Assembly: GCA_031266055.1 (NCBI GenBank)
Contig: JAISBT010000015.1
Span: 1-36,659, forward strand
Direction: 5' to 3'
DNA length: 36,659 nucleotides
Source: Deltaproteobacteria bacterium
GTDB taxonomy: Bacteria; Desulfobacterota; Desulfovibrionia; Desulfovibrionales; Desulfovibrionaceae
Translations under genes and position numbers: made by a program
Shown here: positions 9,054-17,714 of the stretch, one piece after another
How the letters are laid out: the number at the start of each line of letters is the position of its first letter
Numbering within the stretch: the first letter of the stretch is position 1
The notes under the pieces: model-generated
The model's database searches: none
Seen by the model: only the letters and a program-made list of their open reading frames with translations
What the model was told of the DNA's origin: nothing

Positions 9054-12050
9054 ATGCTTGAATACCGCTTACCCGAGTGGGTGCGCGATCTTTTGGAACA
9101 GCCCGAGTTGGGGCTGGAAGGTGTTGCGCGCGAAGAACTCGCCATGTTGCACACCGCTGTTTGGCAAAGCCGGCAATGGTTGGTGAAAAACTACGACCTG
9201 TATTCCCCTGAGGGCAGGCTCGCCTGTCTCGGAGCCTTTCTGCTTTGGGTGCAGCCGGAGTTGACGGAATACTCGCTGCCGCAGTGGGCGAGAGAAAAAC
9301 TTGCCTTGCCCGCGCCAGGTTTTGCGGAGGCTGACAGCTTTGGTCTGACCCTGCTTCAGGAAGCGGTCTGGAGGAGTGAACCCTGGCTGCGGGAAAATTT
9401 TGACCTGTATACGCCTGAAGGAAGGCTGGGTTATCAGGGTTATTTCATATGCAAATTCCAGCCTAGGCTTACTGAATACCCTTTGTCCGGCTGGGCTGAA
9501 GCGCGTCTGAGCCAACCCGCGCCTAGTTTTGAAAATTCCGCAGCCGATGGCCTGACTCTGTTTCAAGAAGTCATCTGGCGCGGCAATCGCTGGCTAACGG
9601 ATAATTTTGACCTGAAGAACAGAAATTCCCGCGCAGCCTTCATCAAAGGCAGCGAATTGTTTTGTTGCCGGTCATTGCCGTTGCATACCTTACGGATCGC
9701 CGTACATGGTTTTTCGCCTCAGGACGCTGTGGGCAATTTCGTCCAAGCCATTGTAAATAAAGCAAAAAATCTTGGATTTCCCTGTGCGGTATATGCGCAG
9801 CACCACACTCCGCCGTTAACTGTGGATGGCGGTTATGCGGAGCTTGAACGGGAGCTTTCTCCGCACGATACCCTGTTGTACCACCTGACCTGGGGCGACC
9901 CGGATTTCCCGCGGCTGATGCGGCTGCCCTGCCGCAAGATTGTCTATTATCACAATATCACGCCGGGCGAATTTTTTCTGCCGGATTATCCCCAACTGGC
10001 CGGGGAGCAGGCCAAAGGCCGCTCAATGCTCAAGGAACTTGTCCAGGCGGATGAAGTTTTCGCCAATTCAGCCTGGTCGCTTGAAGATACGCTTCCTTTT
10101 CTGAGTCCTTCGGCCCAAAGTGGAGTCATGCCGCCTATTACCCTGAATCTGCTTGAGCGTCTGAACGGCCGGGCGCATCCTGCCTTGAAAACTCCGCCTG
10201 TTCCGTATCTGGTAACTTTGGGGCGCGTTGCCCCGCATAAAAATATACTCGGAGACATAGAACTTTTTTCCGCCGTGCATAAACTGTACCCCACACTCTC
10301 CTATGTCATCCTGGGAAACCAGGAGGGTTTTCCGGACTACCTGGAGAAAATTCAGAACTGTCTCAGCGCATATAAAGAAGCCTCCCGGCGGGTCATCTTC
10401 ACCGGCAAGGTTGATGAAGCCGAAGCGGCTGAATGGCTGCGCAACGCCGCTGGGTTCCTGTGCGTGAGCCGGCATGAAGGCTTTGGAGCTCCGCTGGCGG
10501 AGGCCATGCACCTGGGGGTGCCGGTTTTCGCTCTGGAGCAGCCGGCGGTGAAAGAAACTCTGGGCAATGCGGGGATGCTGCTGGACGGGAATGATCTCCT
10601 CCGGAACGCGGCCGCAGTCGCTGCCGCGCTGAAGAGTACGGATACTCTGGCAAGCATGAAGGACACAGGTAAAAAACGCGCTGCGCAGCTTATATCCCAG
10701 GCTGAATATAACCAATTTTGGGCTTCCCTTATGCCGAGCGTGCGTGAAGACGAAACACGGGCAACCCCCGCAAGGGTCAGGCCCCGGAAAGCGGCAAACG
10801 AAACTGCCATTCCACGTGCCATTGTGCTCCTGTGCCGCAATTTCACGCAAACAGGAGGAATTCCAACCTTTACCCGTGATTTGGCTGAAGCTCTGGCCAA
10901 GCTTGGCCGCTCAACGCACGTTTTAATTGAAGGCGACGCACAGCGAACCTGGGCGTATGAGCAAAACAGTTTTCAGGTGCACGAACTGCCGGCGGGTAAC
11001 CAGCCTTTATCCGTTGCCGCGAGCAAAAACCGCGTGCCCGGCAAGCTCTGGTCCTGGTCGGCCGCGGCACTGGCTGAATGTCGGAGAATCCATAAAAGCG
11101 AACCCGTGCAGGTGGTGGAAGCCCCTATCTGGAATTGCGAAGGCATAGCTTTTTTGCTGCATGGGAGCTGGCCCCTGGTCACCAGCCTGCACACCACCTT
11201 GTTTTCCGTCTTGAAAAGCGATCTGGCCGAACTTTTTGATAAAACCTGGATGTCCTACCATGTTGCTCCCATGTTGCAGCTTGAAAGAGAACTGATGCTC
11301 GCTTCCGATGCTGTCCGGGCCAACAGCCGGGGCGTTATCGCGGCTATTGAAAGCGATTACGCCCTGGCCTTCAATCCGGCGCGGATCATGGTCATTCCAC
11401 ATGGATTGAGGACATTGCCCGTCCAAGCGGAACAGATTGGCGATGGAGGCAAGGTGAACATACTGTTTGTCGGACGCTTTGAAGCGCGCAAAGGCATTGA
11501 TCTGCTGCTGGAAGTCTTGCCTGGACTGCTGGAAACATATCCGCGGGTTTCTTTCACCCTAGCCGGGGAACATAACCAAGAGGGCGGGAGGCTCCTGGGG
11601 GAAGCCGATGACACGCCCTACGCGGAGGCTTTTCTGGAAAAATACCGGGGCGCGCCCTGGCTTTCCCGCGTTCATTTTCCCGGCAAGATCCCCGATGACG
11701 AACTTTTGGCCGCGTATGACAACTGCGACCTCTTTTGCGGGCCCAGCCGCTTTGAGTCCTTCGGCCTGATTTTTCTGGAAGCCATGCGCGCGGGCAAAGC
11801 GGTTATAGCCTGCAATACCGGCGGTATGCCGGAAATCGTCACTCCAGGGGAAAACGGCCTGCTGATTCCTCCGGGCAACGCCCAGGCTCTGGCCGAAGCC
11901 CTGGCCTGGATGATTGAGCGCCCGGAGGATAGAAAACGCATGGGCCAGACCGGAAGGCGCATTTTTGAGGAGCGTTTCACCGCCGGGCGCATGGCGGAAA
12001 AAAGCCTGGAGCTTTATACTTTGGCGTTGTCACAGTTCAGCAAAATTTAA
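9054..12050 (+). CDS. Large protein with three N-terminal ~69-aa repeats plus two GT4 glycosyltransferase domains
   Basis: Repeats at aa ~2-69, 70-138, 139-207; two separate GT4 cores: YLVTLGRVAPHKN..SRHEGFGAPLAEAMHLGVPVFA and ILFVGRFEARKGIDLLLEVLP..SRFESFGLIFLEAMRAGKAVIACNTGGMPEIV. Confidence 0.9.
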   Translation: MLEYRLPEWVRDLLEQPELGLEGVAREELAMLHTAVWQSRQWLVKNYDLYSPEGRLACLGAFLLWVQPELTEYSLPQWAREKLALPAPGFAEADSFGLTLLQEAVWRSEPWLRENFDLYTPEGRLGYQGYFICKFQPRLTEYPLSGWAEARLSQPAPSFENSAADGLTLFQEVIWRGNRWLTDNFDLKNRNSRAAFIKGSELFCCRSLPLHTLRIAVHGFSPQDAVGNFVQAIVNKAKNLGFPCAVYAQHHTPPLTVDGGYAELERELSPHDTLLYHLTWGDPDFPRLMRLPCRKIVYYHNITPGEFFLPDYPQLAGEQAKGRSMLKELVQADEVFANSAWSLEDTLPFLSPSAQSGVMPPITLNLLERLNGRAHPALKTPPVPYLVTLGRVAPHKNILGDIELFSAVHKLYPTLSYVILGNQEGFPDYLEKIQNCLSAYKEASRRVIFTGKVDEAEAAEWLRNAAGFLCVSRHEGFGAPLAEAMHLGVPVFALEQPAVKETLGNAGMLLDGNDLLRNAAAVAAALKSTDTLASMKDTGKKRAAQLISQAEYNQFWASLMPSVREDETRATPARVRPRKAANETAIPRAIVLLCRNFTQTGGIPTFTRDLAEALAKLGRSTHVLIEGDAQRTWAYEQNSFQVHELPAGNQPLSVAASKNRVPGKLWSWSAAALAECRRIHKSEPVQVVEAPIWNCEGIAFLLHGSWPLVTSLHTTLFSVLKSDLAELFDKTWMSYHVAPMLQLERELMLASDAVRANSRGVIAAIESDYALAFNPARIMVIPHGLRTLPVQAEQIGDGGKVNILFVGRFEARKGIDLLLEVLPGLLETYPRVSFTLAGEHNQEGGRLLGEADDTPYAEAFLEKYRGAPWLSRVHFPGKIPDDELLAAYDNCDLFCGPSRFESFGLIFLEAMRAGKAVIACNTGGMPEIVTPGENGLLIPPGNAQALAEALAWMIERPEDRKRMGQTGRRIFEERFTAGRMAEKSLELYTLALSQFSKI
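9057..9674 (+). repeat. Intragenic tandem protein repeat, three units of about 207 nt (69 aa)
   Basis: (L)xEYxLPxWxRxxLxxPxxxxExxxxxxLxLLxxAVWxSxxWLxxNxDLYxPEGRLxxxGxFLxxxQP read three times at period 69 aa; third unit diverges at its C-terminal end. Confidence 0.9.
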
Positions 12051-12098
12051 TCTCACGCATTGTGTTTTGTATGCATATCTTTTGTAAAGGAAAAAAAA

Positions 12099-13688
12099 AT
12101 GAAAAATTTTCTCGCTTCACCCGCTCCGGCCTTGTCTTTAGCCCTGTTGGCGCCGGTTTTGTTCATGTGGAGCCGGAACTGGCACATGTACACCTGGACT
12201 ACCCTGGGCCTGGCTTTTGCCGTGCTTTTGGCCATGGCTCTGCTTTTGTATACCGTCTGCCGGCTGGTGATCTTCGCGGCCCGACGCACCGGAGCGACGC
12301 AGGCTTGGCTGAGGATTCCGGGAACGCTGCTAATCTGCGCGGCTATGGCGCAACTGCTTGTTTTTTTTCTGGATGTTCCTCTACGCGCTTTTTCTCCACA
12401 AACCAACCATATTCTTGCCGGTATTGTTCTTGCTCTTGCGGCGGCGGGTATTTGCCTGCGCTTCAGTTTCCTGCCCGTCAACACGGTTTTGAGTGTTTTT
12501 ATCGCGCTGTCTTTGGGCAGCGGCCTTTTCGACGTGGTAAAAACCAGCTTCGAGCAAGGTGAAATAAAAGACGGCAATATTTCCATAACGCTGAAAAAAA
12601 AGCCCAATATTTATCTTTTCTGGCAGGAATCATACCATGATTTTGAGACGATGGAGTCCGCATACGGCATAGATACAAGCAAGTTACGCCGATATCTCGC
12701 TGAAAAATCTTTTTTTGTTTACGATAACGTCTTCTCTACCGGACCAAATACGTTGTCCGCCATGTATATGGCTCTTGCCATGAGAGAGTTCGACATTCAG
12801 AGTAAAGGAAATCAGGATTACAATCAGGCCGTGCGCAATCTTATCGGAGGGGGTGAAGGCAACGCGGTTTACAGAATCCTCAAGGAAAACGGCTATCACA
12901 CCAAATACGCCGTCGGTTTTCCTGGTCTCTACTATTTTACAAACCAGGGAAAATATCTGGATGAAACGGATGTCAATTTTAAAAAATTCAGCATTGCATC
13001 TTTGCTGCCTTTAATGGATCTGCACCCGGCTTTGTTGGAGAACAAAAAGATATCCTCTTTGCTCCAGAAAGCGTTTACGCGGGACAAATTTGTCAGCCCA
13101 TACTGGTCTGGCTTGCTTGATAATTTAGCGCGCAGCATCCAGCTCACCATTGATGAAGGTCTGCACAGCGGAAAGCCTTTTTTTATGGGTTTCAAGGCCG
13201 GGGCCGATCATAGCCCGAACATCAACTATAGTTACAAGAAACGGGATGAATGGGTAGGTTCCGGAAGATACCAGGGATTGGTGGAAAAAGGCGATGTTAT
13301 ATTGATGACGCTCGTTGACGGCATCATCGCCAACGACCCGAATTCAATAATTATACTCATCGGCGATCATGGTACTCATCGTTTACGGGCTATATGGTCC
13401 GAAGTCAGGCAGCGAGGCAGCTTTCTGGAGCTGAACGATGTTCTGCGGGCGGAAGGGGAAAGTCTGGAATCTCTGGCGCATGACATCTTCGGCGTTATGC
13501 TGGCCATCCGTACCCCTGAAGGAGCAAAGGACATCTCCTGGGGTCTGCCCATGAGCAACATCAATCTCTTCCGGCATATTTTCGCCTGGTGCAATGACGA
13601 CCCCGGCCTGCTCCAGGACAGGGTGAAGCAGATATCAAACATAGGCGGTTTCAAGCTGGTTGAAGACGGTAAAATAGCCTCTCCTTGA
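12099..13688 (+). CDS. Membrane-anchored sulfatase-like / LTA-synthase-like hydrolase or phosphotransferase
   Basis: N-terminal multi-TM region, then KKPNIYLFWQESYHDF..DNVFSTGPNTLSAMYMAL..IIILIGDHGTH; start taken at ATG 12099 with AAAGG upstream rather than the ORF-track 12060. Confidence 0.75.
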   Translation: MKNFLASPAPALSLALLAPVLFMWSRNWHMYTWTTLGLAFAVLLAMALLLYTVCRLVIFAARRTGATQAWLRIPGTLLICAAMAQLLVFFLDVPLRAFSPQTNHILAGIVLALAAAGICLRFSFLPVNTVLSVFIALSLGSGLFDVVKTSFEQGEIKDGNISITLKKKPNIYLFWQESYHDFETMESAYGIDTSKLRRYLAEKSFFVYDNVFSTGPNTLSAMYMALAMREFDIQSKGNQDYNQAVRNLIGGGEGNAVYRILKENGYHTKYAVGFPGLYYFTNQGKYLDETDVNFKKFSIASLLPLMDLHPALLENKKISSLLQKAFTRDKFVSPYWSGLLDNLARSIQLTIDEGLHSGKPFFMGFKAGADHSPNINYSYKKRDEWVGSGRYQGLVEKGDVILMTLVDGIIANDPNSIIILIGDHGTHRLRAIWSEVRQRGSFLELNDVLRAEGESLESLAHDIFGVMLAIRTPEGAKDISWGLPMSNINLFRHIFAWCNDDPGLLQDRVKQISNIGGFKLVEDGKIASP

Positions 13689-13751
13689 AACAGTTTGCAT
13701 TTGAAGCAAACACACCCTACATCTTTGATATTTCAAGGTTATTGTAAAAAA
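13684..13751 (+). repeat. ~67-bp direct repeat, copy 1 (upstream of rpn gene)
   Basis: CTTGAAACAGTTTGCATTTGAAGCAAACACACCCTACATCTTTGATATTTCAAGGTTATTGTAAAAAA; matches 15013-15080 with 5 internal mismatches. Nested inverted repeats CCTTGAAA/TTTCAAGG and GTTTGC/GCAAAC. Confidence 0.95.
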
Positions 13752-13801
13752 AGGGATAACGTACGGTATTTTTCGCACATTGAAAAAATGGAAACTACGC
13801 C

Positions 13802-14653
13802 ATGGAATTAAAACCGCTTTCGGCAACCAACGATTTCGTTTTTCGCAAAATATTTGGCGAAAATCTGTATGTATTGAAGGATTTTCTTGAGGCTGTGCTG
13901 GACTTGCCCGCCGAAGAGTATAAAAACCTGACGGTGGTTGATCCGAATCTGGAGAGGGAATATATTGAAGATAAGCTCGGGATTCTGGACGTCAAAGTCA
14001 CCACCGGTTCCGGCAAGGTGGTTGATATTGAGGTGCAGGTGCGGCAGCAGCGCGCTATCTGGAAGAGGATGCTGTTTTACACGTCCAAGATGCTTGTGGA
14101 GCAGGTGAAAAGTGGCTATCCGTATGACAGGATGAACAGAGCCATCAGCATCCTGATCGCCGATTTCGTGATGATACAGGAAAATAACGCCTACCGTCAC
14201 TGTTTCCGGCTTTATGACAGACATACACAGGTGCGGTATCCTGACTTCATGGAGATCAACGTGCTGGAATTACCCAAGATGCGTACGCCTGACGGAACGC
14301 GGTTGGGCAACTGGATGAGTTTTTTCAAGGCAACGACCGAGGAGGAATATATGGATGCAGCGCAAACCAACCCGGCGATCAACGAAGCTTGGGGCGTCAT
14401 TAAAGTCCTGAGCGGCGATGAACGGAACAGAGCCTTGGCCGAGGCCAGGGAAAAATCGCGTATGGATTTTGAGTCCTTTCTCGGCGATGCCCGGTATGAA
14501 GGGTGGCAGGAAGGATTGCAGGAAGGACGGCAGGAAGAAAAATTGGAAGTCGCCCGGAACCTTCTGCAGAAAAAGATGCCGCACGATGATATTAGTGACG
14601 CAACAGGTCTGCCCCTTGATGAAATAAAGCGGCTTGCCGCTGACCTCGCATAG
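13802..14653 (+). CDS. Rpn family recombination-promoting nuclease / PD-(D/E)XK family putative transposase
   Basis: LSATNDFVFRKIFGEN N-terminus, GILDVKVTTGSGKVVDIEVQV (D..ExQ nuclease core), C-terminal GWQEGLQEGRQEEK repeats and MPHDDISDATGLPLDEIKRL tail. Confidence 0.92.
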   Translation: MELKPLSATNDFVFRKIFGENLYVLKDFLEAVLDLPAEEYKNLTVVDPNLEREYIEDKLGILDVKVTTGSGKVVDIEVQVRQQRAIWKRMLFYTSKMLVEQVKSGYPYDRMNRAISILIADFVMIQENNAYRHCFRLYDRHTQVRYPDFMEINVLELPKMRTPDGTRLGNWMSFFKATTEEEYMDAAQTNPAINEAWGVIKVLSGDERNRALAEAREKSRMDFESFLGDARYEGWQEGLQEGRQEEKLEVARNLLQKKMPHDDISDATGLPLDEIKRLAADLA

Positions 14654-14690
14654 CTGCTCCGCCGTACGTTTCCGGGCTTCCCGTCGGGTA

Positions 14691-14860
14691 ATTCCGTTTC
14701 CAGATCAAAAATGATGTCATTTTTGATCTGGAAACGGAATAACGCGGCAGGATGTCGCGCCGAAATGCTTTCGCATTTCGGAGGCAAGGCGAAATCACAT
14801 TTTCGCCGCAGCCGACAAATCAAAACTGCATGGATGCAGTTTTGATTTGGAAATCGAATA
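14691..14860 (+). repeat. Alpha multi-hairpin element, copy 1
   Basis: H1 ATTCCGTTTCCAGATCAAAAATGA-tg-TCATTTTTGATCTGGAAACGGAAT (24-bp perfect stem, 14691-14740); small GCGGCAggaTGTCGC; H2 CCGAAATGCtttcGCATTTCGG (14760-14781); H3 GGCGAAAtcacatTTTCGCC (14788-14807); H4 AAATCAAAACTGCAT-gg-ATGCAGTTTTGATTT (14817-14848). Confidence 0.93.
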
Positions 14861-15012
14861 AAGCCCGTAAGCTACCGGAAACGAGGAGCAATTTTGCCGC
14901 TGCCGGATCTTTTGCCCCGAATCATGGCCTGAAAAAGCTGAAACAGGTGTTATGAAGGGGTACATTTTGCCCCTCTGGGCAAATATCCGCGAAACCGTGG
15001 TGGATTGGAGTT

Positions 15013-15080
15013 CTTGAAACAGTTTGCATTTGAAGCTAACACTCTCTACCTCTTTGATATTCCAAGGTTATTGTAAAAAA
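15013..15080 (+). repeat. ~67-bp direct repeat, copy 2 (immediately upstream of glycosyltransferase ATG)
   Basis: CTTGAAACAGTTTGCATTTGAAGCTAACACTCTCTACCTCTTTGATATTCCAAGGTTATTGTAAAAAA; same as 13684-13751 apart from 5 internal positions. Confidence 0.95.
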
Positions 15081-15089
15081 GGCTATACT

Positions 15090-16205
15090 ATGAAAATCGC
15101 GGTAATTCACTGGGGTTGCGTTCATCATGACGCCATTTCCGCCTCGGTTCGGGAGCATACGCTCTGGCTGCGCGCTGCCGGGCACGAGACCTATTTTGTG
15201 GGCGAGAGCTGCGCTTACCCGGAGTTGCCCTTCATGCGCGCCGCCACCCCGGCTGAAGCTCTGGAGCTGGCCTTTGTGCGGGAGTGCGACCTGGCGGTTT
15301 TCCATTTCGGCATTGTTTACGCTTTGTTTGACCTGCTGACCATGCCCCGGGGCCGGAGCAAACGCTTGGTTGTGTTTCACAACATCACGCCCGCGGATTG
15401 CGTTCCCCAAAAATTCCGGGAACAGATTGAGCGCAGTTTTCGCCAGATGCGCAATATAGCTCAGGCGGATTATGTCATCAGCGTCAGCGGGACAAATCGG
15501 GATGTCTTGCGGGAGGCGGGCCTGGACGGGCCGGGCAAGGTTCTGCCCCTGCCGTTTGAGTTCAGGAACGCGCCTCCCGGAAACAAACCGGGGTTCGGCT
15601 CTCCCTTGGTGCGCCTGGCCTTTCTGGGGCGTTTCGTGTTCCACAAGGGCCCCTGCGATTTGCTGGAGGCCCTGTCCATCGCCCTGGCGGCTGATCCGGC
15701 CCTGCGAGTTGAACTGACCATGCTGGGTAATCTGGGTTTTTCCGATCCGGACGTGCTTGCCGAAACGCGCGAACGCATCCGTATGCTGGAAGAAACTTTC
15801 CTCGGCAGGGCGCATGCTGCTTTGCGCGGCGATGTCAACGAAGAGGAAAAAGCGCGCGTCCTGGCCGCTGCGGATATCTTCGCGCTGCCCACCCGGCACG
15901 AGGGATTCTGCGTGCCCGTTCTGGAAGCCTTGGCCGGCGGCTGCCGGGTTATAAGCTACGCCAACAGCAATGTCCCGGCCATAAGCGGAGGGCTTGCCCG
16001 CCTCGTGCCTACGGGAGATCTTGACGCCCTGTCCCGCGCCCTGGCCGAAGAAGCCGCTCTTGTCCGTTCCGCCGGCTGGCAGGATGAAGGATACAGCTTA
16101 TTTACGCAAAAAGCGGCGCAACATCTGGAACAGTATCAACCTGAACGCATCCGCAAACGTTTTTTGGAAATTGTGGAGGAGTCAAAGCAGTGGAAAAGCC
16201 GCTGA
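15090..16205 (+). CDS. Glycosyltransferase family 4
   Basis: MKIAVIHWGCVHHDAISASVREHTLWL..LAFLGRFVFHKGPCDLLEAL..TRHEGFCVPVLEALAGGCRVISY; ATG at 15090 preferred over the ORF-track start within the 67-bp repeat. Confidence 0.86.
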   Translation: MKIAVIHWGCVHHDAISASVREHTLWLRAAGHETYFVGESCAYPELPFMRAATPAEALELAFVRECDLAVFHFGIVYALFDLLTMPRGRSKRLVVFHNITPADCVPQKFREQIERSFRQMRNIAQADYVISVSGTNRDVLREAGLDGPGKVLPLPFEFRNAPPGNKPGFGSPLVRLAFLGRFVFHKGPCDLLEALSIALAADPALRVELTMLGNLGFSDPDVLAETRERIRMLEETFLGRAHAALRGDVNEEEKARVLAAADIFALPTRHEGFCVPVLEALAGGCRVISYANSNVPAISGGLARLVPTGDLDALSRALAEEAALVRSAGWQDEGYSLFTQKAAQHLEQYQPERIRKRFLEIVEESKQWKSR

Positions 16206-17179
16206 CCGTGCTGTTCAATACCTACACCGTCGCCTTTGACTGCCCGGGCGGCGGCGAGGTGCAGCTTGTAAAATACGAGGAACAGCTTAAGCTCGCCGGC
16301 GTGCGCGTTTTGCGCTATGACCCCTGGAATCCGCGTCCGCAGTTTGAGGCGGCGGATCTTGTGCATTATTTTTCCGTGCAATGGGGTTCCATCCAGTTTT
16401 GCCATTACGTCGCGCATAGGCGCAAGCTCCCGCTGGTTATTTCCACCATTGCCTGGATGGAGCCGCACAAACGCACCCCTCCGCCGGAAGTCGGCGAGCT
16501 ACTGAAGCTGAGTTCGCGCAACCTGCCAAATTCACAGGCCGAATGCGATCAGTTGAGCGGGAGTTATGGCATTGCCCCTGAAAAATTTACTCCCATTGTC
16601 AACGGTGTGAACGAGATTTTTTTTGAACCGGCGCAGGCAGAGGTATTTCGGGAAAAGTTCAAGCTGCATGCGCCTTTTGTGCTGTGCATGGGCAATATTG
16701 AGGCGCGCAAGAACCAGCTCAAGCTTATTGAAGCCCTGACCGGGAGCGGCCTGCATCTGGTTCTGGCCGGGCAGGAACGCGAAGCCGAATACGCCGCCCG
16801 TTGCCGCCGGCTTGCCGATGACACTGTGCATTTCACGGGAGCGCTGGAACACGGAAGTTTATTGCAGCGTTCGGCTTATGCGGCGGCGGAGGCGCTGGTT
16901 CTGCCTTCCAGCATGGAAACGCCCGGTCTGGCCGCTCTGGAAGCCGCGGCAGCGGGATGCCGCCTGGCCCTGACCCGCGAAGGCTGTACCAAAGAATATT
17001 TCGGCGACTATGCCGTATATTTGAACCCTGACGATGCCGCAAGCATCAGGCAGGCGGTGGAACAGACCCTGGCCCGCGCCAGGAGGCCGGAACTGCCGGA
17101 ATACATACGTGGGCGCTATACCTGGAAGCGGGCGGCAGAGCAATTGCTGGTGGCGTATAAAGAAGTCCTGCGATCATAG
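16190..17179 (+). CDS. Glycosyltransferase family 4
   Basis: GTG start overlapping the previous gene; DCPGGGEVQLVKYEEQLK, LCMGNIEARKNQLKLIEAL, PSSMETPGLAALEAAAAGCRLALT. Confidence 0.85.
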   Translation: MEKPLTVLFNTYTVAFDCPGGGEVQLVKYEEQLKLAGVRVLRYDPWNPRPQFEAADLVHYFSVQWGSIQFCHYVAHRRKLPLVISTIAWMEPHKRTPPPEVGELLKLSSRNLPNSQAECDQLSGSYGIAPEKFTPIVNGVNEIFFEPAQAEVFREKFKLHAPFVLCMGNIEARKNQLKLIEALTGSGLHLVLAGQEREAEYAARCRRLADDTVHFTGALEHGSLLQRSAYAAAEALVLPSSMETPGLAALEAAAAGCRLALTREGCTKEYFGDYAVYLNPDDAASIRQAVEQTLARARRPELPEYIRGRYTWKRAAEQLLVAYKEVLRS

Positions 17180-17336
17180 GGCAAGGTCACATTTGAGGGT
17201 AGTGTCCAGAATTTTTCGCATTTTTTGTAGCAGCCAGTCAGTGTCGGTTTTAGGGCTGCCATAAGGGGACGGCGCGCGCCTTGCGAGCGATACCCCCAGA
17301 GATATCGCGGCTGCAAGGGCCGTGACGCCCCCGGTT

Positions 17337-17483
17337 CTATGCCGATACCTCTTGTTCCATATTCATGTACCTTTGCGTTCCCCACTTTTGCCCTGCCATG
17401 TACCGGAGGCGGTCCGCTACCAGCATCAGGGCCGCATGCACGTCCGGAAAGCTTCCGACAATCCTTGAAATGAACTCATGGTG
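17337..17483 (-). pseudogene. Remnant of IS256/Mutator-family transposase C-terminus
   Basis: Minus strand reads HHEFISRIVGSFPDVHAALMLVADRLRYMAGQKWGTQRYMNMEQEVSA*, fitting the IS256-family C-terminal pattern RxVGxFPxxxxAxxLVxxxLxxxxxxxWxxxRYxN. No intact upstream transposase ORF. Confidence 0.65.
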
Positions 17484-17664
17484 CCTTCTTACTCACAGAA
17501 AAACATGGAGCATCATGCCTGGTAAAAGGCGCCGTGGTCGCTTGCGGCGATGTTGCGCCCTTGCTTCTTGGCCCTTTTGACCACTCCGGCTTCCTGGAAC
17601 TCGCTACATGAACCCAAAAAAATCTTTATGGCACCTTGATCTACTATAAATATAACACAAAACA

Positions 17665-17699
17665 AAGTCCCACAAGGCTTTTAGCACCATGTGGGACTT
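17665..17699 (-). terminator. Probable Rho-independent terminator downstream of tRNA-Arg
   Basis: Minus strand AAGTCCCACA-(15 nt)-TGTGGGACTT followed by TGTTTTGTGTT; perfect 10-bp stem just 3' of the tRNA. Confidence 0.75.
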
Positions 17700-17714
17700 A
17701 GTGGAATTTAACTT

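Noticed and set aside
14691-14860. Alpha hairpins as ordinary Rho-independent terminators
   Set aside because: H1 and H4 stems are AT-rich and not followed by a convincing T-run; the ordered four-hairpin layout with conserved linkers is not needed for termination. A contribution to termination is not excluded.
13684-15080. 67-bp direct repeat as a simple transposition target-site duplication
   Set aside because: Far longer than target duplications of known IS families, and the copies already differ at 5 positions; recombination or cassette-borne homology is more plausible.
17116-17385. 89-aa minus-strand ORF MGNAKVHEYGTRGIGIEPG...
   Set aside because: Out of frame with the IS256-like residues in the same region; treated as noise over a decayed IS.
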